Shown: positions 36,661 through 46,419, counted from the first letter of the stretch. The stretch is DNA of 64,000 nt from Natronobacillus azotifigens (GCF_026805325.1 NZ_JAPRAT010000014.1:1-64000), one strand, 5' to 3'. Program-made: numbers and translations. Notes: generated by a model from the sequence alone, not told the origin.

Positions 36661-38268
36661 TCACATTTTTTTCTTACCTTTTGATGTTTTTTTCTTTTCT
36701 CTTAAACTTCTGGCTTCTCTTTCAGCCTCTTCTTCTTCAAGTCTTAGTCTTTCCTCTGGATCAATCCATTCACCACCTGAAGATAATACTCGTTCTTTTT
36801 GAAACTCTACGATTTTTTTCTGATCTTCCTCAATATGCTTTTCTACATTTAGGAAAAGCATTAAGATTACAATCACGGCGTAGCATATTAATTCAAATCC
36901 CAAAAAGGCGAATGCTAACACACCTTCAACGGTTTCGCTTTGAACTGTTGCCAATGGATTATAGCCACTTGCAGTTAGCAGAGCATTAATGAACCCGCTA
37001 CCTACCCCCATTAAACCAACCATAATAGAACCGTAAACTGACATCGTAAACCCATCACTGCGAAACCCATTTTTAGCTTCTAAATGATCTAAAACATCTG
37101 ATAGGATAGCAAGCGTAACGTACATCGCAGGAATGGAACCAATTCCCTTTAAGATGAGACCTGCTGATACAACGTAAAGATTATTTACTTCTACAAAACT
37201 TACTAAACCACCTATAACAGCGATAATCATTCCATAAAGTACAGCATTTCTTTTGCCAAGCTTATGTGCAATTGGCCAAGCTAACAGCATTCCAATCGCT
37301 GTTGGAATTCCGCCGATTAAACCCAATGTACCCATTGCAAAACCTGCAGATGCCTCATCGGTAACGCTATCGAACATCCAGCGCGCATAGAAACTCATGG
37401 AACCATTTTTAACCATACCCCCAAACTGGAATAACAAGAAATAAGAAATAATTAACCACCAGTAGGGACTAGATATACAACCTTTAATTTGTTTTTTTAC
37501 AGAAATTTTTTCTTCTGTTATCGATAACTTTACCGTTTCTTCTGTAATTCGTTCCCGAGTATAAAAGTACTCAAGCAATATCGCAAAAAAGGTAATAACA
37601 CATAAAGCAATCATCATGATGCGCCAATTGTTATAACTTGCAACTCGATCGATGACACCATTATGCGAAACAAATAAAAATCCTTGTAAGAATATTGGAA
37701 CTAAAATACTTCCACCAATACCGATTGCCGCAACACCTGATGCATTTGAAAAAGTAGCAAGTTTACCGCGATCATTACTGTTCCGGGTGGAGAGACCCAC
37801 CATAGAACTATGTGCCGTATAGAAAAATGGAAATGCTACTGCATAATAAAGGTTATAAGATAAACCTATCCAGATCATTTGTACCATTGGACTCAATGAT
37901 GTTGGTGTTAAGAACAAGAATGCGATTGCAATAACGAGCAAAGGTGCTGATATCAATAAGTAAGGACGGGCTTTCCCTTGCTTCGTTCGCGTTCTATCAA
38001 TTAATCGTCCTACAAGCAAATTACCTAGTACAACAAAGATCACAGAAGTGAGCGGAATAATTGTTGAAAAGATTCCAAAACGACTTGTATCCGTCCAACC
38101 GATAACATCCGAGTAATAACGATTTAAGTATGCACCGAATATAGCATTGGATAGCAGTGCTAAAAACGGACCAACAAAGTACCCGATAAACAATTCTTTT
38201 GATTTGACCTTCGCAGAGGTAACTTTTGTTCGAGCAATCGGTGAATCAAAAAATTTATTAGCATTCAT
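36661..38268 (-). CDS. GPH-family sugar:cation symporter
   Basis: A 535-residue transporter of the glycoside-pentoside-hexuronide family (MFS superfamily) with about 12 membrane helices. The loop LLVGRLIDRTRTKQGKARPYLLISAP after helix 3 and the central SSPYWWLIISYF are typical of the family. The C-terminal 60 residues are highly charged (EEDQKKIVEF...KKTSKGKKKM). Its start overlaps the end of the rhamnosidase gene by 11 bp. It likely imports the oligosaccharide or glycoside that the neighbouring enzymes trim, using a sodium or proton gradient. Confidence 0.92.
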   Translation of the reverse strand: MNANKFFDSPIARTKVTSAKVKSKELFIGYFVGPFLALLSNAIFGAYLNRYYSDVIGWTDTSRFGIFSTIIPLTSVIFVVLGNLLVGRLIDRTRTKQGKARPYLLISAPLLVIAIAFLFLTPTSLSPMVQMIWIGLSYNLYYAVAFPFFYTAHSSMVGLSTRNSNDRGKLATFSNASGVAAIGIGGSILVPIFLQGFLFVSHNGVIDRVASYNNWRIMMIALCVITFFAILLEYFYTRERITEETVKLSITEEKISVKKQIKGCISSPYWWLIISYFLLFQFGGMVKNGSMSFYARWMFDSVTDEASAGFAMGTLGLIGGIPTAIGMLLAWPIAHKLGKRNAVLYGMIIAVIGGLVSFVEVNNLYVVSAGLILKGIGSIPAMYVTLAILSDVLDHLEAKNGFRSDGFTMSVYGSIMVGLMGVGSGFINALLTASGYNPLATVQSETVEGVLAFAFLGFELICYAVIVILMLFLNVEKHIEEDQKKIVEFQKERVLSSGGEWIDPEERLRLEEEEAEREARSLREKKKTSKGKKKM

Positions 38269-40825
38269 TTTCTATAACCTCTCTATCTTCTTGGAATTGA
38301 TAATGTCCACTAGTTACTACATAAGACTTTCCATTTGGTAGTGTGAGGTTACAAGTTGTTCCTACTGGTACATGGATGTCGATTGAAAATTTATCATCTT
38401 TCAAGGTCCAATGGCTTTTTACCTTCCCATATGCTGTTTCGACTTCTGCTTTTGCATAGGTCAATCCACCGCCCAATATTGGTTCAATCTTAAATGTTTT
38501 GTAACCACCTTCTATCGGTTCTATACCAGCAATGCGCCGGTACATAAAGTCGCCAACAGCACCATTTGCGAAATGGTTGAAGGAAACCATTCCATTCGTC
38601 CCATCATCAGCCCCTGTATTACTTGTTCCATCTTCTCTTAGTGCATCCCATCGTTCCCAAATCGTAGTAGCTCCTGCTTTAATTTGGAATAACCAAGACG
38701 GACGGGTATCTGTCAGAAGCATTTTGTATGCCTCATCGATGTATCCGTTATCTGCTAGTGCAAAAAGCACATACGGTGTACCGGGGAAACCTGTACCGAT
38801 ATGATAACTATTTTCTTTAATCATCCGTGCGAGATGGGAAGCAGCTTTTGATGCATCACCTCGATTTAACATCTTATAATGGAGAGGCAAAACATAAGCC
38901 GTTTGAAATTCTTTTTTTACTCGACAGTCTTTATCCATTAATAATGATCGGTATGCTGCCGATGTTTCCTCACTCAGTTTCTTGTAATATTTCGCATCGT
39001 CTGGTTTCTCTAGTATTTCAGCTATTTGAGCTAGTAAATTTGTTGTGTTCGCAAGACTTGCCGTCGCCGTCCATTTCCCGCGACCCATCCAAGTCCATAA
39101 ACCACCTTCGGGAGCAACCCAATCACCGTAATGGTGCAATAAACGCCAAATTCGTCGATGTTTACCGACCGAGAAAAGTTCTGCCCAAAACTTACATGCT
39201 TTCACATATTTTTTCATCGTAGGGTACATTTGCTTTAATAGACTCACATCTCCACGGGTGAGATATTCTGCCCAAGGAACTAGAATACAAGCATCACCCC
39301 AATGATCGACAGCCATAGGGATCATTATTTCCCATTGAAACGGTACTCTAACTAAAGGAACAGTAACAGGGATTCCTCCTCCACGATTCTGTTCTTTCTG
39401 TACATCTAGTAACCATTTATCGTAAAAGCGACGTGTATTAAAATTAAATGACGCAGTTGAAGCAAATAGAGCAATGTCTCCCGTCCAACCCATACGCTCA
39501 TCCCTTTGGGGACAATCTGTGGGTATATCAACAAAGTTTGATTTTGTTCCCCATTTGATATTGCTTTGTAATTGGTTTAACAAATCATTGGAACATTCAA
39601 AATATCCTGTTTCATCTACATTGGAATAAAGCGCTCTTGCCGTTAACTCAAGGTTTTCAGGGTCAATTCCTGTTACTCCAACATATCTAAAGCCCATATA
39701 AGTCATTGTCGGTGAATAAGTTTGTTGACCTTCTTCACAAATGTATACGCTCTCTTGCTTTGCTGATCTAAGTGGTTCGGTGAACAATTCACCTTCCATT
39801 AAAATTTCTGCATGTTTAAATATAATTTTCTGACCTTTTTTGCCTTTGATTTTCGCTGCAACTACACCTGCGAAGTTCTGGCCAAAATCATAAATCCACA
39901 TACCTGATTTAGCTTTATAGTGCGTAATTGGTTTGAACTTTTCTTTCGCCCGAACAGGTAACCCATACTGCGCTAAGATTTCCGGTTTTATTTTCACCTG
40001 TTCTAAAGTTGCTTTTTCCCAATGACTGTCATCCATGTTCACTGTTGCATCATATACTTCACCATTGTAAAACTCTGCTTCTTTTATATGTCCATTCATC
40101 GTAACGGAAAATGTTTCATCAGAAGCAATAATTTCTTTTGAACCATCTTCAAATTCAATATGCAACTCACAAAATAGAGCTTGGCGCTTTGCATATACTC
40201 GATTTCGTCTAGCATAAGTAAATGCACCTACTGCCCATCCACCAGCAACGGTAAAAAACAGTTCGTTCGATTCTTTTAACTGATCAGTAACATTATAGGT
40301 TTGATACTGCAACTGATTTTTATAAGAGGTGAACCCTGGTGCAAAGTAGTCTGCACCAATTTTTTCACCATTTAACTTCGCCTCGTATATTCCCAATGCG
40401 GTTGTATAAAGCCGAGCTTTCACCACTTCTTTCTGACAAGAGAATTGACGTTTGAAATGCATCGGTTTAGGTGAAGTTTTTCTTTCCGTGAAATGATAGC
40501 TTCCGTTTGTTATCCACTTTGCTTGAAACGGTGTTCCTAACCGCCCTGTTTCAAATGTCAAGGAAGCGGTTGCAGTTTCTCCATGGTTATCTATCACTTC
40601 TAGTAACACTTTATATTCGGTAAACGGAACGAGTTCAGGTCCGTTGTACTTAATTCCAATTTGCGTATTTACTTTACGTTGCCAGTTTCCCATCTTTAAT
40701 GTTGCTACTTCTAATACTACATCTTGTTGATCACTTTCTAGCGCAAAAGAAAATACTGGTTGTTTTTGATCTGTCACACATTCTGCGATCATATCATTGA
40801 CTGTAAAACGTTTAATAGCTAGCAT
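38258..40825 (-). CDS. GH78 alpha-L-rhamnosidase
   Basis: An 855-residue enzyme releasing terminal L-rhamnose. It has N-terminal beta-sandwich domains (about 1-400, with FGQNFAGVV near 315), then the (alpha/alpha)6 catalytic domain with the signature DCPQRDERMGWTGD at 437-450, which includes the general acid. The C-terminal sandwich ends near residue 850. There is no signal peptide, so it acts inside the cell on imported glycosides. It overlaps both the GH2 gene before it (14 bp) and the symporter after it (11 bp), showing tight coupling. Confidence 0.94.
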   Translation of the reverse strand: MLAIKRFTVNDMIAECVTDQKQPVFSFALESDQQDVVLEVATLKMGNWQRKVNTQIGIKYNGPELVPFTEYKVLLEVIDNHGETATASLTFETGRLGTPFQAKWITNGSYHFTERKTSPKPMHFKRQFSCQKEVVKARLYTTALGIYEAKLNGEKIGADYFAPGFTSYKNQLQYQTYNVTDQLKESNELFFTVAGGWAVGAFTYARRNRVYAKRQALFCELHIEFEDGSKEIIASDETFSVTMNGHIKEAEFYNGEVYDATVNMDDSHWEKATLEQVKIKPEILAQYGLPVRAKEKFKPITHYKAKSGMWIYDFGQNFAGVVAAKIKGKKGQKIIFKHAEILMEGELFTEPLRSAKQESVYICEEGQQTYSPTMTYMGFRYVGVTGIDPENLELTARALYSNVDETGYFECSNDLLNQLQSNIKWGTKSNFVDIPTDCPQRDERMGWTGDIALFASTASFNFNTRRFYDKWLLDVQKEQNRGGGIPVTVPLVRVPFQWEIMIPMAVDHWGDACILVPWAEYLTRGDVSLLKQMYPTMKKYVKACKFWAELFSVGKHRRIWRLLHHYGDWVAPEGGLWTWMGRGKWTATASLANTTNLLAQIAEILEKPDDAKYYKKLSEETSAAYRSLLMDKDCRVKKEFQTAYVLPLHYKMLNRGDASKAASHLARMIKENSYHIGTGFPGTPYVLFALADNGYIDEAYKMLLTDTRPSWLFQIKAGATTIWERWDALREDGTSNTGADDGTNGMVSFNHFANGAVGDFMYRRIAGIEPIEGGYKTFKIEPILGGGLTYAKAEVETAYGKVKSHWTLKDDKFSIDIHVPVGTTCNLTLPNGKSYVVTSGHYQFQEDREVIENEC

Positions 40826-43196
40826 TCCTCTCCTCCTTTCTTATTGGAATTATTATTTCTGCTGTTCGATTACTGTCTTTTGCTTTTATCGTGACGGAAG
40901 AAGCATGTGGGTCATCTGCTTGCACAATAGCCATTGCTTCCCCATAGTAAGTACTTGTTTCTGAATTGGTATAACCTTCTGGATTATACGGACAAGCGTG
41001 ACCAAGTCCTAATAGTTTCCCGCCAATGACGTTTATACTAATTTTGTTTTTCTCCATTGGCTTTACTATTTTTTCTTCATCTGTATAGGCAATCCGAATG
41101 TAGTTTAATCCACCAGATTCCACGATTTTTTCTTCTGATTCCAAGGTTAAATATGTTGGTTCTGCAGCTGTCTTTAATGTATGACGCCCAACTTCATCGC
41201 CTGAAGCATCATATGCGATAGCAGTAATCGCTCCCTTTTTATATGGTGTATTAACTACTGTCCGGCAGCCCTTCGTTATTTTTTTCTTTGCAACAATTTT
41301 ATCGTTCACTAATAAATGAACGGAGGCAGCACGAGCATATATTTCCACTCTTGCTTTCATACCCTCACATCCAGGCCAAGTCCAAGACGGCATTGCGTCA
41401 GTCATTTTCCAAGCTGAAGGAGAGTGTTTCCCAGTCTGATATACGGGCTTCACAGCAATCAATGGGCCTTTTGTCTTTTCAAGTGCCACTTTCGTAAATA
41501 ACGCTTCTCCTATCTCACGGCCAGTAATATCTATGCGACCACTACCCGCCGTCATCCAAGCTGTTTGATCTTTTTTCTTTGGTGCATAGTCTTCGTACAC
41601 CCATGCGCCAATACCTACTTCACCCAGATAATCAAATCCAGCCCAAACAAAATCACCTATAATTCTTGGGTGTTTTTTAGCGAGTTCCATAAACTCATAG
41701 GCATCTTTACAAAATGTTTCTGTGCCAAGAATCAATCGATTAGGATACTTCTTTAAATCTTTTTTATAGCGCAAAATGCCATAATTATAACCAGCACTAT
41801 CCATATTCTCGAATGCATCCCGTGTTTTTAGATCCGATCCACGGAGTGCAGCACCAATTTTCATTGTTTTGTCGCCCAAAATCCCGGCTAATTTATTATA
41901 AAACTCACTACCTACAGCTTTCTTTTTACTGTCTTTACTTGCCTTTTCATCGGTATAGACACCGAAACCTAATGAACTTAAATAATTAAAAAAGATATTC
42001 ACACCACAAGTTACTGGTCTAGTAGCATCAAGCTTGTGCAAAAACGCTGTCATTTCTTCAGTGATTTTAATTCCCCGTTCTTGTGCTGTTTCAGAAACTT
42101 CATTTCCTGTGGAATAAAGAATAACACTTGGGTGATTATAATCTTTATTCACCATATCTTCTAAATCTGCTTGCCACCAGTCACTAAAGTAATCAGCATA
42201 GTCATAGCGCGTTTTATGGATATACCACATATCCACATACTCATCCATCATTAACATCCCTAGTTCATCACAAGCTCTTAACATTGCTTTCGAACATGGA
42301 TTATGTGCCGAGCGTATAGCGTTATACCCAACATCTTGAAGTACTTTCACTTTTCGTCTTTCCGCATCTTCATAAGCTGCTGCACCTAAAAGTCCATTAT
42401 CATGGTGAACACACGCACCTTTTAATATCACTCGTTCACCATTTATCTCTAACCCTTTATCTGGTCCCCATTGGATGGTACGGATACCAAATGTCGTTTC
42501 ATATTGTTGTTGTTCAAATTCAACATGGCAAGTATATAAGTTTGGGGTATTGGGAGACCATAGCTTTGCTTCAGGTACCTTCATCTTTAAAGTGACAGTA
42601 CCGGTAGTTTCTTCAGTTTTCGACACCACAACACCGGTTTGATCTTTAATATCAACTCTCACTTCCCCTGGTGAATTTGTTTCAACTATGACCTCAATTA
42701 CAGCGGGAGAAATATCTAGTGTTTTTACTTTGATGCCATTCAACTTGACATGCTTGTTTGATAGAACGTGCATATGTACTGGTCGATAAATACCTGATCC
42801 GGTGTACCATCTACTATTAGGTTGATCCGCATTTCGAGCAATAACTTCGATAGTGTTATCCGAATCGTATTGCAAAAATTTATTAGCTTCGACATAAAAA
42901 TTAGTGTAGCCATACGGACGATACATGGCTTTTTCACCATTGATATATACTTCAGCATTTCGGTAAACGCCTTCGAACTCAAATATAATAAATTTATCTT
43001 GATATTCTTTTGGTATGAAAAAATTTTTTTTATAAACATAGTCGCCACCCATATGCCAACTAATATTACCTGCACCATCGCTTTTTTCTGTTCGCGGCTC
43101 AAGTCGCATTGCATCATGTGGTAATGTTATTTCTGTTTCTGTTTTTTGACCAACTTTCCCATAACACCAACCCTGATTAAAGTCAATTTGTTTCAT
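40812..43196 (-). CDS. GH2 beta-galactosidase-like glycoside hydrolase
   Basis: A 794-residue GH2 enzyme with a sugar-binding jelly roll (1-150), an immunoglobulin-like domain (150-245) and a TIM barrel (246-530) starting with GLEINGERVILKGACVHHDNG. The acid/base Glu is about residue 366 in STGNEVSE and the nucleophile Glu about 493 in LGTETF. A further C-terminal sandwich follows. It has no signal peptide, so it is cytosolic. The sugar may be galactose or glucuronate; the family does not decide. It is first in the operon, with AGAGAGGTG before the ATG and a cre site about 60 bp upstream. Confidence 0.92.
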   Translation of the reverse strand: MKQIDFNQGWCYGKVGQKTETEITLPHDAMRLEPRTEKSDGAGNISWHMGGDYVYKKNFFIPKEYQDKFIIFEFEGVYRNAEVYINGEKAMYRPYGYTNFYVEANKFLQYDSDNTIEVIARNADQPNSRWYTGSGIYRPVHMHVLSNKHVKLNGIKVKTLDISPAVIEVIVETNSPGEVRVDIKDQTGVVVSKTEETTGTVTLKMKVPEAKLWSPNTPNLYTCHVEFEQQQYETTFGIRTIQWGPDKGLEINGERVILKGACVHHDNGLLGAAAYEDAERRKVKVLQDVGYNAIRSAHNPCSKAMLRACDELGMLMMDEYVDMWYIHKTRYDYADYFSDWWQADLEDMVNKDYNHPSVILYSTGNEVSETAQERGIKITEEMTAFLHKLDATRPVTCGVNIFFNYLSSLGFGVYTDEKASKDSKKKAVGSEFYNKLAGILGDKTMKIGAALRGSDLKTRDAFENMDSAGYNYGILRYKKDLKKYPNRLILGTETFCKDAYEFMELAKKHPRIIGDFVWAGFDYLGEVGIGAWVYEDYAPKKKDQTAWMTAGSGRIDITGREIGEALFTKVALEKTKGPLIAVKPVYQTGKHSPSAWKMTDAMPSWTWPGCEGMKARVEIYARAASVHLLVNDKIVAKKKITKGCRTVVNTPYKKGAITAIAYDASGDEVGRHTLKTAAEPTYLTLESEEKIVESGGLNYIRIAYTDEEKIVKPMEKNKISINVIGGKLLGLGHACPYNPEGYTNSETSTYYGEAMAIVQADDPHASSVTIKAKDSNRTAEIIIPIRKEERNASY

Positions 43197-43252
43197 TTTG
43201 ATTCACCTCTCTCTGTTAATAATGATTGTTCCCCTTTTATTTATTAATTTCA

Positions 43253-43266
43253 TTTTAGCGCTTTCA
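43253..43266 (-). promoter_or_regulatory. cre site of the glycoside operon
   Basis: TGAAAGCGCTAAAA on the coding strand matches the CcpA consensus TGWNANCGNTNWCA at every fixed position except 13. It lies 57-70 bp upstream of the GH2 start, where CcpA would repress the operon in the presence of a preferred sugar. Confidence 0.65.
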
Positions 43267-43273
43267 TTTTTAG

Positions 43274-43297
43274 CTGAACGTTTTTTTCATGAACTGT
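43274..43297 (-). promoter_or_regulatory. paired GTT boxes upstream of cre, possible regulator site
   Basis: On the coding strand ACAGTTCAT (43289-43297) and AACGTTCAG (43274-43282) both fit the LytTR half-site pattern WMMGTTNRK and lie 15 bp apart start to start. Known LytTR sites are usually about 21 bp apart, so assignment to the neighbouring LytTR regulator is weak. Apart from these boxes, the cre site and the kinase gene terminator, I see nothing in the 401-bp gap. Confidence 0.3.
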
Positions 43298-43533
43298 CTT
43301 TTTTTTATCACGAATGGTTTTTCCCAGATAATTTTTTAACCTAATTCGCACTGGAGAACATGGAGATTGTTAGAACGAATATCATTGTTGATAAAACAAA
43401 CGCTAAAGTCTAGTCTTCAAAGGCCTCCTCCTTCTTGTTTCTTTTTTTATTAACACGCACTGAGAAGGAAAATCGCTAATTAATATATTGAACTTTAAAC
43501 ATAAGGATTATTTCTTTAACTTGTAATCTATTC

Positions 43534-43575
43534 ATCAAAAAAAGTAGAACCTTAAAAGGTTCTACTTTTTTTGAT
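43534..43575. terminator. terminator of the two-component gene pair
   Basis: Perfect 20-bp inverted repeat (43534-43553 and 43556-43575; core AAAGTAGAACCTT / AAGGTTCTACTTT) with T-runs inside both ends. It lies 23 bp after the kinase gene. Confidence 0.85.
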
Positions 43576-43597
43576 GATCGTGCTAGGTCATATATAT

Positions 43598-44914
43598 TTA
43601 GGTAATTGGAAGGAGCAAACGTAGTTCGAACCATCCACCCTCAGTTCTTATTGTCATCGTTCCATCATATTTCTTCACTGTTTCTTGGATACTCTTTAAC
43701 CCATAACCATGAAAATTTTTATCGTTTTTTGTGGTTACTGGCAGACCATTGTTAAAAGTTAATTCACCTGTATAACAGTTTTCTGCGCTAACTCGTAAAA
43801 AGTTATTTTGCCTACTAACTGTTAAATGGATTAACCTTTTGTCAGTTTCATCAAGTTTTTTAACACTCTCAATCGCGTTATCCAGTATATTTCCAAACAA
43901 AGTACTAATATCTATTGGCTCCATAAATTCAAGGGCTTTTCCATCAGCCACCACAGTTAATGTTACATTAATATCTTGACAGTGAAGCTGTTTACCCATA
44001 AGAACAATATCTAATACTCTGTTACCTGTCTTATTTTGTGCTTCATAAATTTTAATATCATCTTCTATTTTAACTAAATAATTATAAGTTTCCTGCGACA
44101 TCGCATCTTGCTTTAATACAGCAATATGATGTTTTAAATCATGGTACTTTTGATTTACCATTTCTATACTTTTTTCAGATATTTCATAATTGGCAATTTG
44201 TAAATTTAAAAGGTTTCGAAGTTTTTCCATCTCAAATTTCATATTCATTTCATTGATTTGAATATGATAAGCAAATAGTAAAGCAACACCTCCAAAACCT
44301 ACTAAGGTCCGTATAATAAAAATATCTCTTACCATACTGCCACTAAAAGGTGTATTTTGATAAACAAAACTAATATTGCTTATGACAAAAACTACGATTA
44401 CAATAATTGACGCTGAAATCACTTCACGAGTAGTGACTTCATATGCGACATTCACATCTACAAAGCGTTTTTCTAACAAATACATGATGACTAAAATGAT
44501 ACTATAACTTACAAAAATAAAAAGATAGGTAGAAAAATAATTGAAAGAAAAATCTAATTCCACTATTGAAAAATAATAAATTTGATAAACAAAGGAGGCT
44601 AAAAATTCCCCCGCGATAAAAGCTCTTGCTGTAAAATAACCCACACTCAACATGGATAAATCACAACTGAAATGAATTGATAATACCATCAGCACAATAG
44701 AAACCATAATACTTGGAATAAAAAGCATCATTGGTACATCTGTATTAATAATTTCCATATGAATAAACAACAAGGCTAAAAACAGTAATTGAATCAAATA
44801 AAATTTTAGTCCTTTTATTTTTCTTTTGTTTAACATGATAAAAAGTAATGAGCTCATCCAGTACGCAATAGCGTAAAAACCTCCTGGAGTCTCTGCCAAA
44901 TCATAAGGAGTCAT
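43598..44914 (-). CDS. GHKL sensor histidine kinase, AgrC/LytTR-partner type
   Basis: The 438-residue sensor has six or seven membrane helices (residues about 14-215) and no large outer domain. A coiled linker leads to the phospho-acceptor motif QKYHDLKHHIAVL (His about 258). The GHKL ATPase follows, with GNILDNAIES near 347 and GYGLKSI near 405. It lies 106 bp after a LytTR response regulator on the same strand. Kinases of this class often sense peptides or lipophilic ligands; no agrB or agrD gene is present, so the signal is unknown. Confidence 0.88.
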   Translation of the reverse strand: MTPYDLAETPGGFYAIAYWMSSLLFIMLNKRKIKGLKFYLIQLLFLALLFIHMEIINTDVPMMLFIPSIMVSIVLMVLSIHFSCDLSMLSVGYFTARAFIAGEFLASFVYQIYYFSIVELDFSFNYFSTYLFIFVSYSIILVIMYLLEKRFVDVNVAYEVTTREVISASIIVIVVFVISNISFVYQNTPFSGSMVRDIFIIRTLVGFGGVALLFAYHIQINEMNMKFEMEKLRNLLNLQIANYEISEKSIEMVNQKYHDLKHHIAVLKQDAMSQETYNYLVKIEDDIKIYEAQNKTGNRVLDIVLMGKQLHCQDINVTLTVVADGKALEFMEPIDISTLFGNILDNAIESVKKLDETDKRLIHLTVSRQNNFLRVSAENCYTGELTFNNGLPVTTKNDKNFHGYGLKSIQETVKKYDGTMTIRTEGGWFELRLLLPIT

Positions 44915-45020
44915 TTAATTACCTCGTTTATAGTCATTTAACAATCCACAAAATATTTTCTCTCTATTGATAACCATTTATCGGTTATAGCAACAATTTT
45001 CACAGCTAGGAGTTATTCCA

Positions 45021-45722
45021 TTACACCTCTCCATGATCTGCTAAAGATTTCATGAAATTTTTCCTTTTTGCTCTACTAATTGGTATCTCATCTCCTTTAA
45101 CCAGTGCACAACTGTCATTAATCCCTTCAACATGACTTAAGTTGACAAAATATCCTCTATGTAACCTAAAAAAACCGTAATCACTAAGTTTATTTTCTAA
45201 ATCTTTCATGGCACCCGAGGACTCTATTTCGCCATCTTTTGTATAAATGATTAACTTGTGTCCTTGACTTTCAATATAGTAGATATCTGAGACTTCCAAC
45301 CGGATATAACCATTTGTGACTTTTACTGTGAGATAATGTGTTTCCCTTTTTCGTAATTTTTTGGTCGCTTTATCTAATCTCTCAGAAAAAGAAAAGTAAG
45401 TAATCGGCTTCAACACATAATCCATTGCATCAACTGCATAGCCTTTAATTGCATATTGCGCCATATTTGTAATAAAAATAATAATTACTTTTGAATCAAT
45501 TTTTCTAATCTCTTCTGCAGCTGACATCCCATCCATTAATGGCATTTGTATATCCATCAAAATAATATCAAATTGCGCATCATATTTATTAATAAATTCA
45601 TCACCATCAGTGTATATTTCGATATCAAGAGGCATCTCTTTCTCCTGTTGAAATCTTTCGAGAAACTCAATTAATTGTTTTTGATATACTTCTTCATCTT
45701 CTACTACAGCAATACGTAACAT
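45021..45722 (-). CDS. LytTR-family response regulator
   Basis: A 233-residue regulator. The receiver domain has acidic pocket VVEDEE, phospho-acceptor Asp in IILMDIQMPLMDG near residue 56 and FITNMAQYAIKGY. The C-terminal LytTR DNA-binding domain is about 130-228 (YIRLEVSDIYYIESQGHKLIIYT, FFRLHRGYFVNLSHV). AAAGGAG precedes the ATG. It pairs with the kinase that follows. Target genes may be the adjacent glycoside operon, but no canonical binding site was found. Confidence 0.9.
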   Translation of the reverse strand: MLRIAVVEDEEVYQKQLIEFLERFQQEKEMPLDIEIYTDGDEFINKYDAQFDIILMDIQMPLMDGMSAAEEIRKIDSKVIIIFITNMAQYAIKGYAVDAMDYVLKPITYFSFSERLDKATKKLRKRETHYLTVKVTNGYIRLEVSDIYYIESQGHKLIIYTKDGEIESSGAMKDLENKLSDYGFFRLHRGYFVNLSHVEGINDSCALVKGDEIPISRAKRKNFMKSLADHGEV

Positions 45723-46206
45723 GGCTATTCACTCCTTTATCTGCTTAAATAATACTGAATAAATAACTTAACTTTATTATCACCTAATCTAACACATAAA
45801 TAAGAAAATATCATTATGTTATATAACACCCTAATGAATTTTCTTACTGAATAGCATAAACGAAAAAAGCACCGAAACAAAGAAGAACTATAATTAATTG
45901 ATTACATTATTATAATTGACAAGCAATCAACATTTTTTCGCTTCGTATAGTCAATGATCCAATCAATCGAGAAGCGATTTTCAGCTTTCGGGATTTGTTT
46001 TATTCCAATGGGTAATACCTAATGAAACTTTTTCAAGGAGTAGCCTTTTGATGAATAACTTCTATAATCAATGATTAGCAAAATTTTCTCCTGCTACCCT
46101 ACCCAACTTAATCTTGGATTTACTTTTATTATGGCTTACTTTCTCCGAAACCACCTCCAAATTCAAGTGACATATACATATGAATTGGTTTATTCACTTT
46201 TTTTAG
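45723..46206. other. gene-free stretch, possibly decayed coding DNA
   Basis: About 480 bp between the response regulator gene and the rpsD promoter. Minus-strand fragments such as IGIKQIPKAENRFSIDWIID read like coding remains but are broken by stops and match nothing I know. There is no repeat or RNA motif. It may be the scar at the right edge of the accessory region. Confidence 0.35.
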
Positions 46207-46235
46207 TTGACTTCCAAACTTTATAAACATATAAT
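46207..46235 (+). promoter_or_regulatory. sigma-A promoter of rpsD
   Basis: TTGACT (46207-46212), 17-bp spacer, TATAAT (46230-46235). A near-perfect vegetative promoter. The start would fall near 46242, giving a leader of about 178 nt. Confidence 0.85.
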
Positions 46236-46241
46236 AGACTT

Positions 46242-46419
46242 TGTGTAAAAAAGGTAGCCTCTGTGAACCACCGAATGTTCATTTTGTTCCTTATTTTGAT
46301 AAGGTGTATCGTGTAACTCTCTGCTGCTGGAGCGATGGTACATGAAAACAAAATGACAGGCGACTATGGAACACAATATCTGTTTTATGCAAATCTTATT
46401 ATAAAGGAGAGAATGCACT
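46242..46419 (+). promoter_or_regulatory. rpsD leader, probable S4 autoregulatory RNA
   Basis: The long leader is structured. CATTTTGTT (46280-46288) can pair with AACAAAATG (46347-46355), enclosing a CCTTA/TAAGG hairpin and a purine-rich segment. In B. subtilis S4 represses its own gene by binding the rpsD leader, so the same control is likely. The exact fold was not computed. Confidence 0.55.

Noticed and set aside
43598..45722. A complete agr quorum-sensing locus
   Set aside because: Only the kinase and LytTR regulator are present; no AgrB protease or AgrD precursor could be found nearby.
46129..46179. 16-residue minus-strand peptide MYMSLEFGGGFGESKP, considered as a pheromone for the AgrC-like kinase
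   Set aside because: It has no ribosome site, no AgrB-type processing gene is present, and it lies in a stretch that looks decayed.
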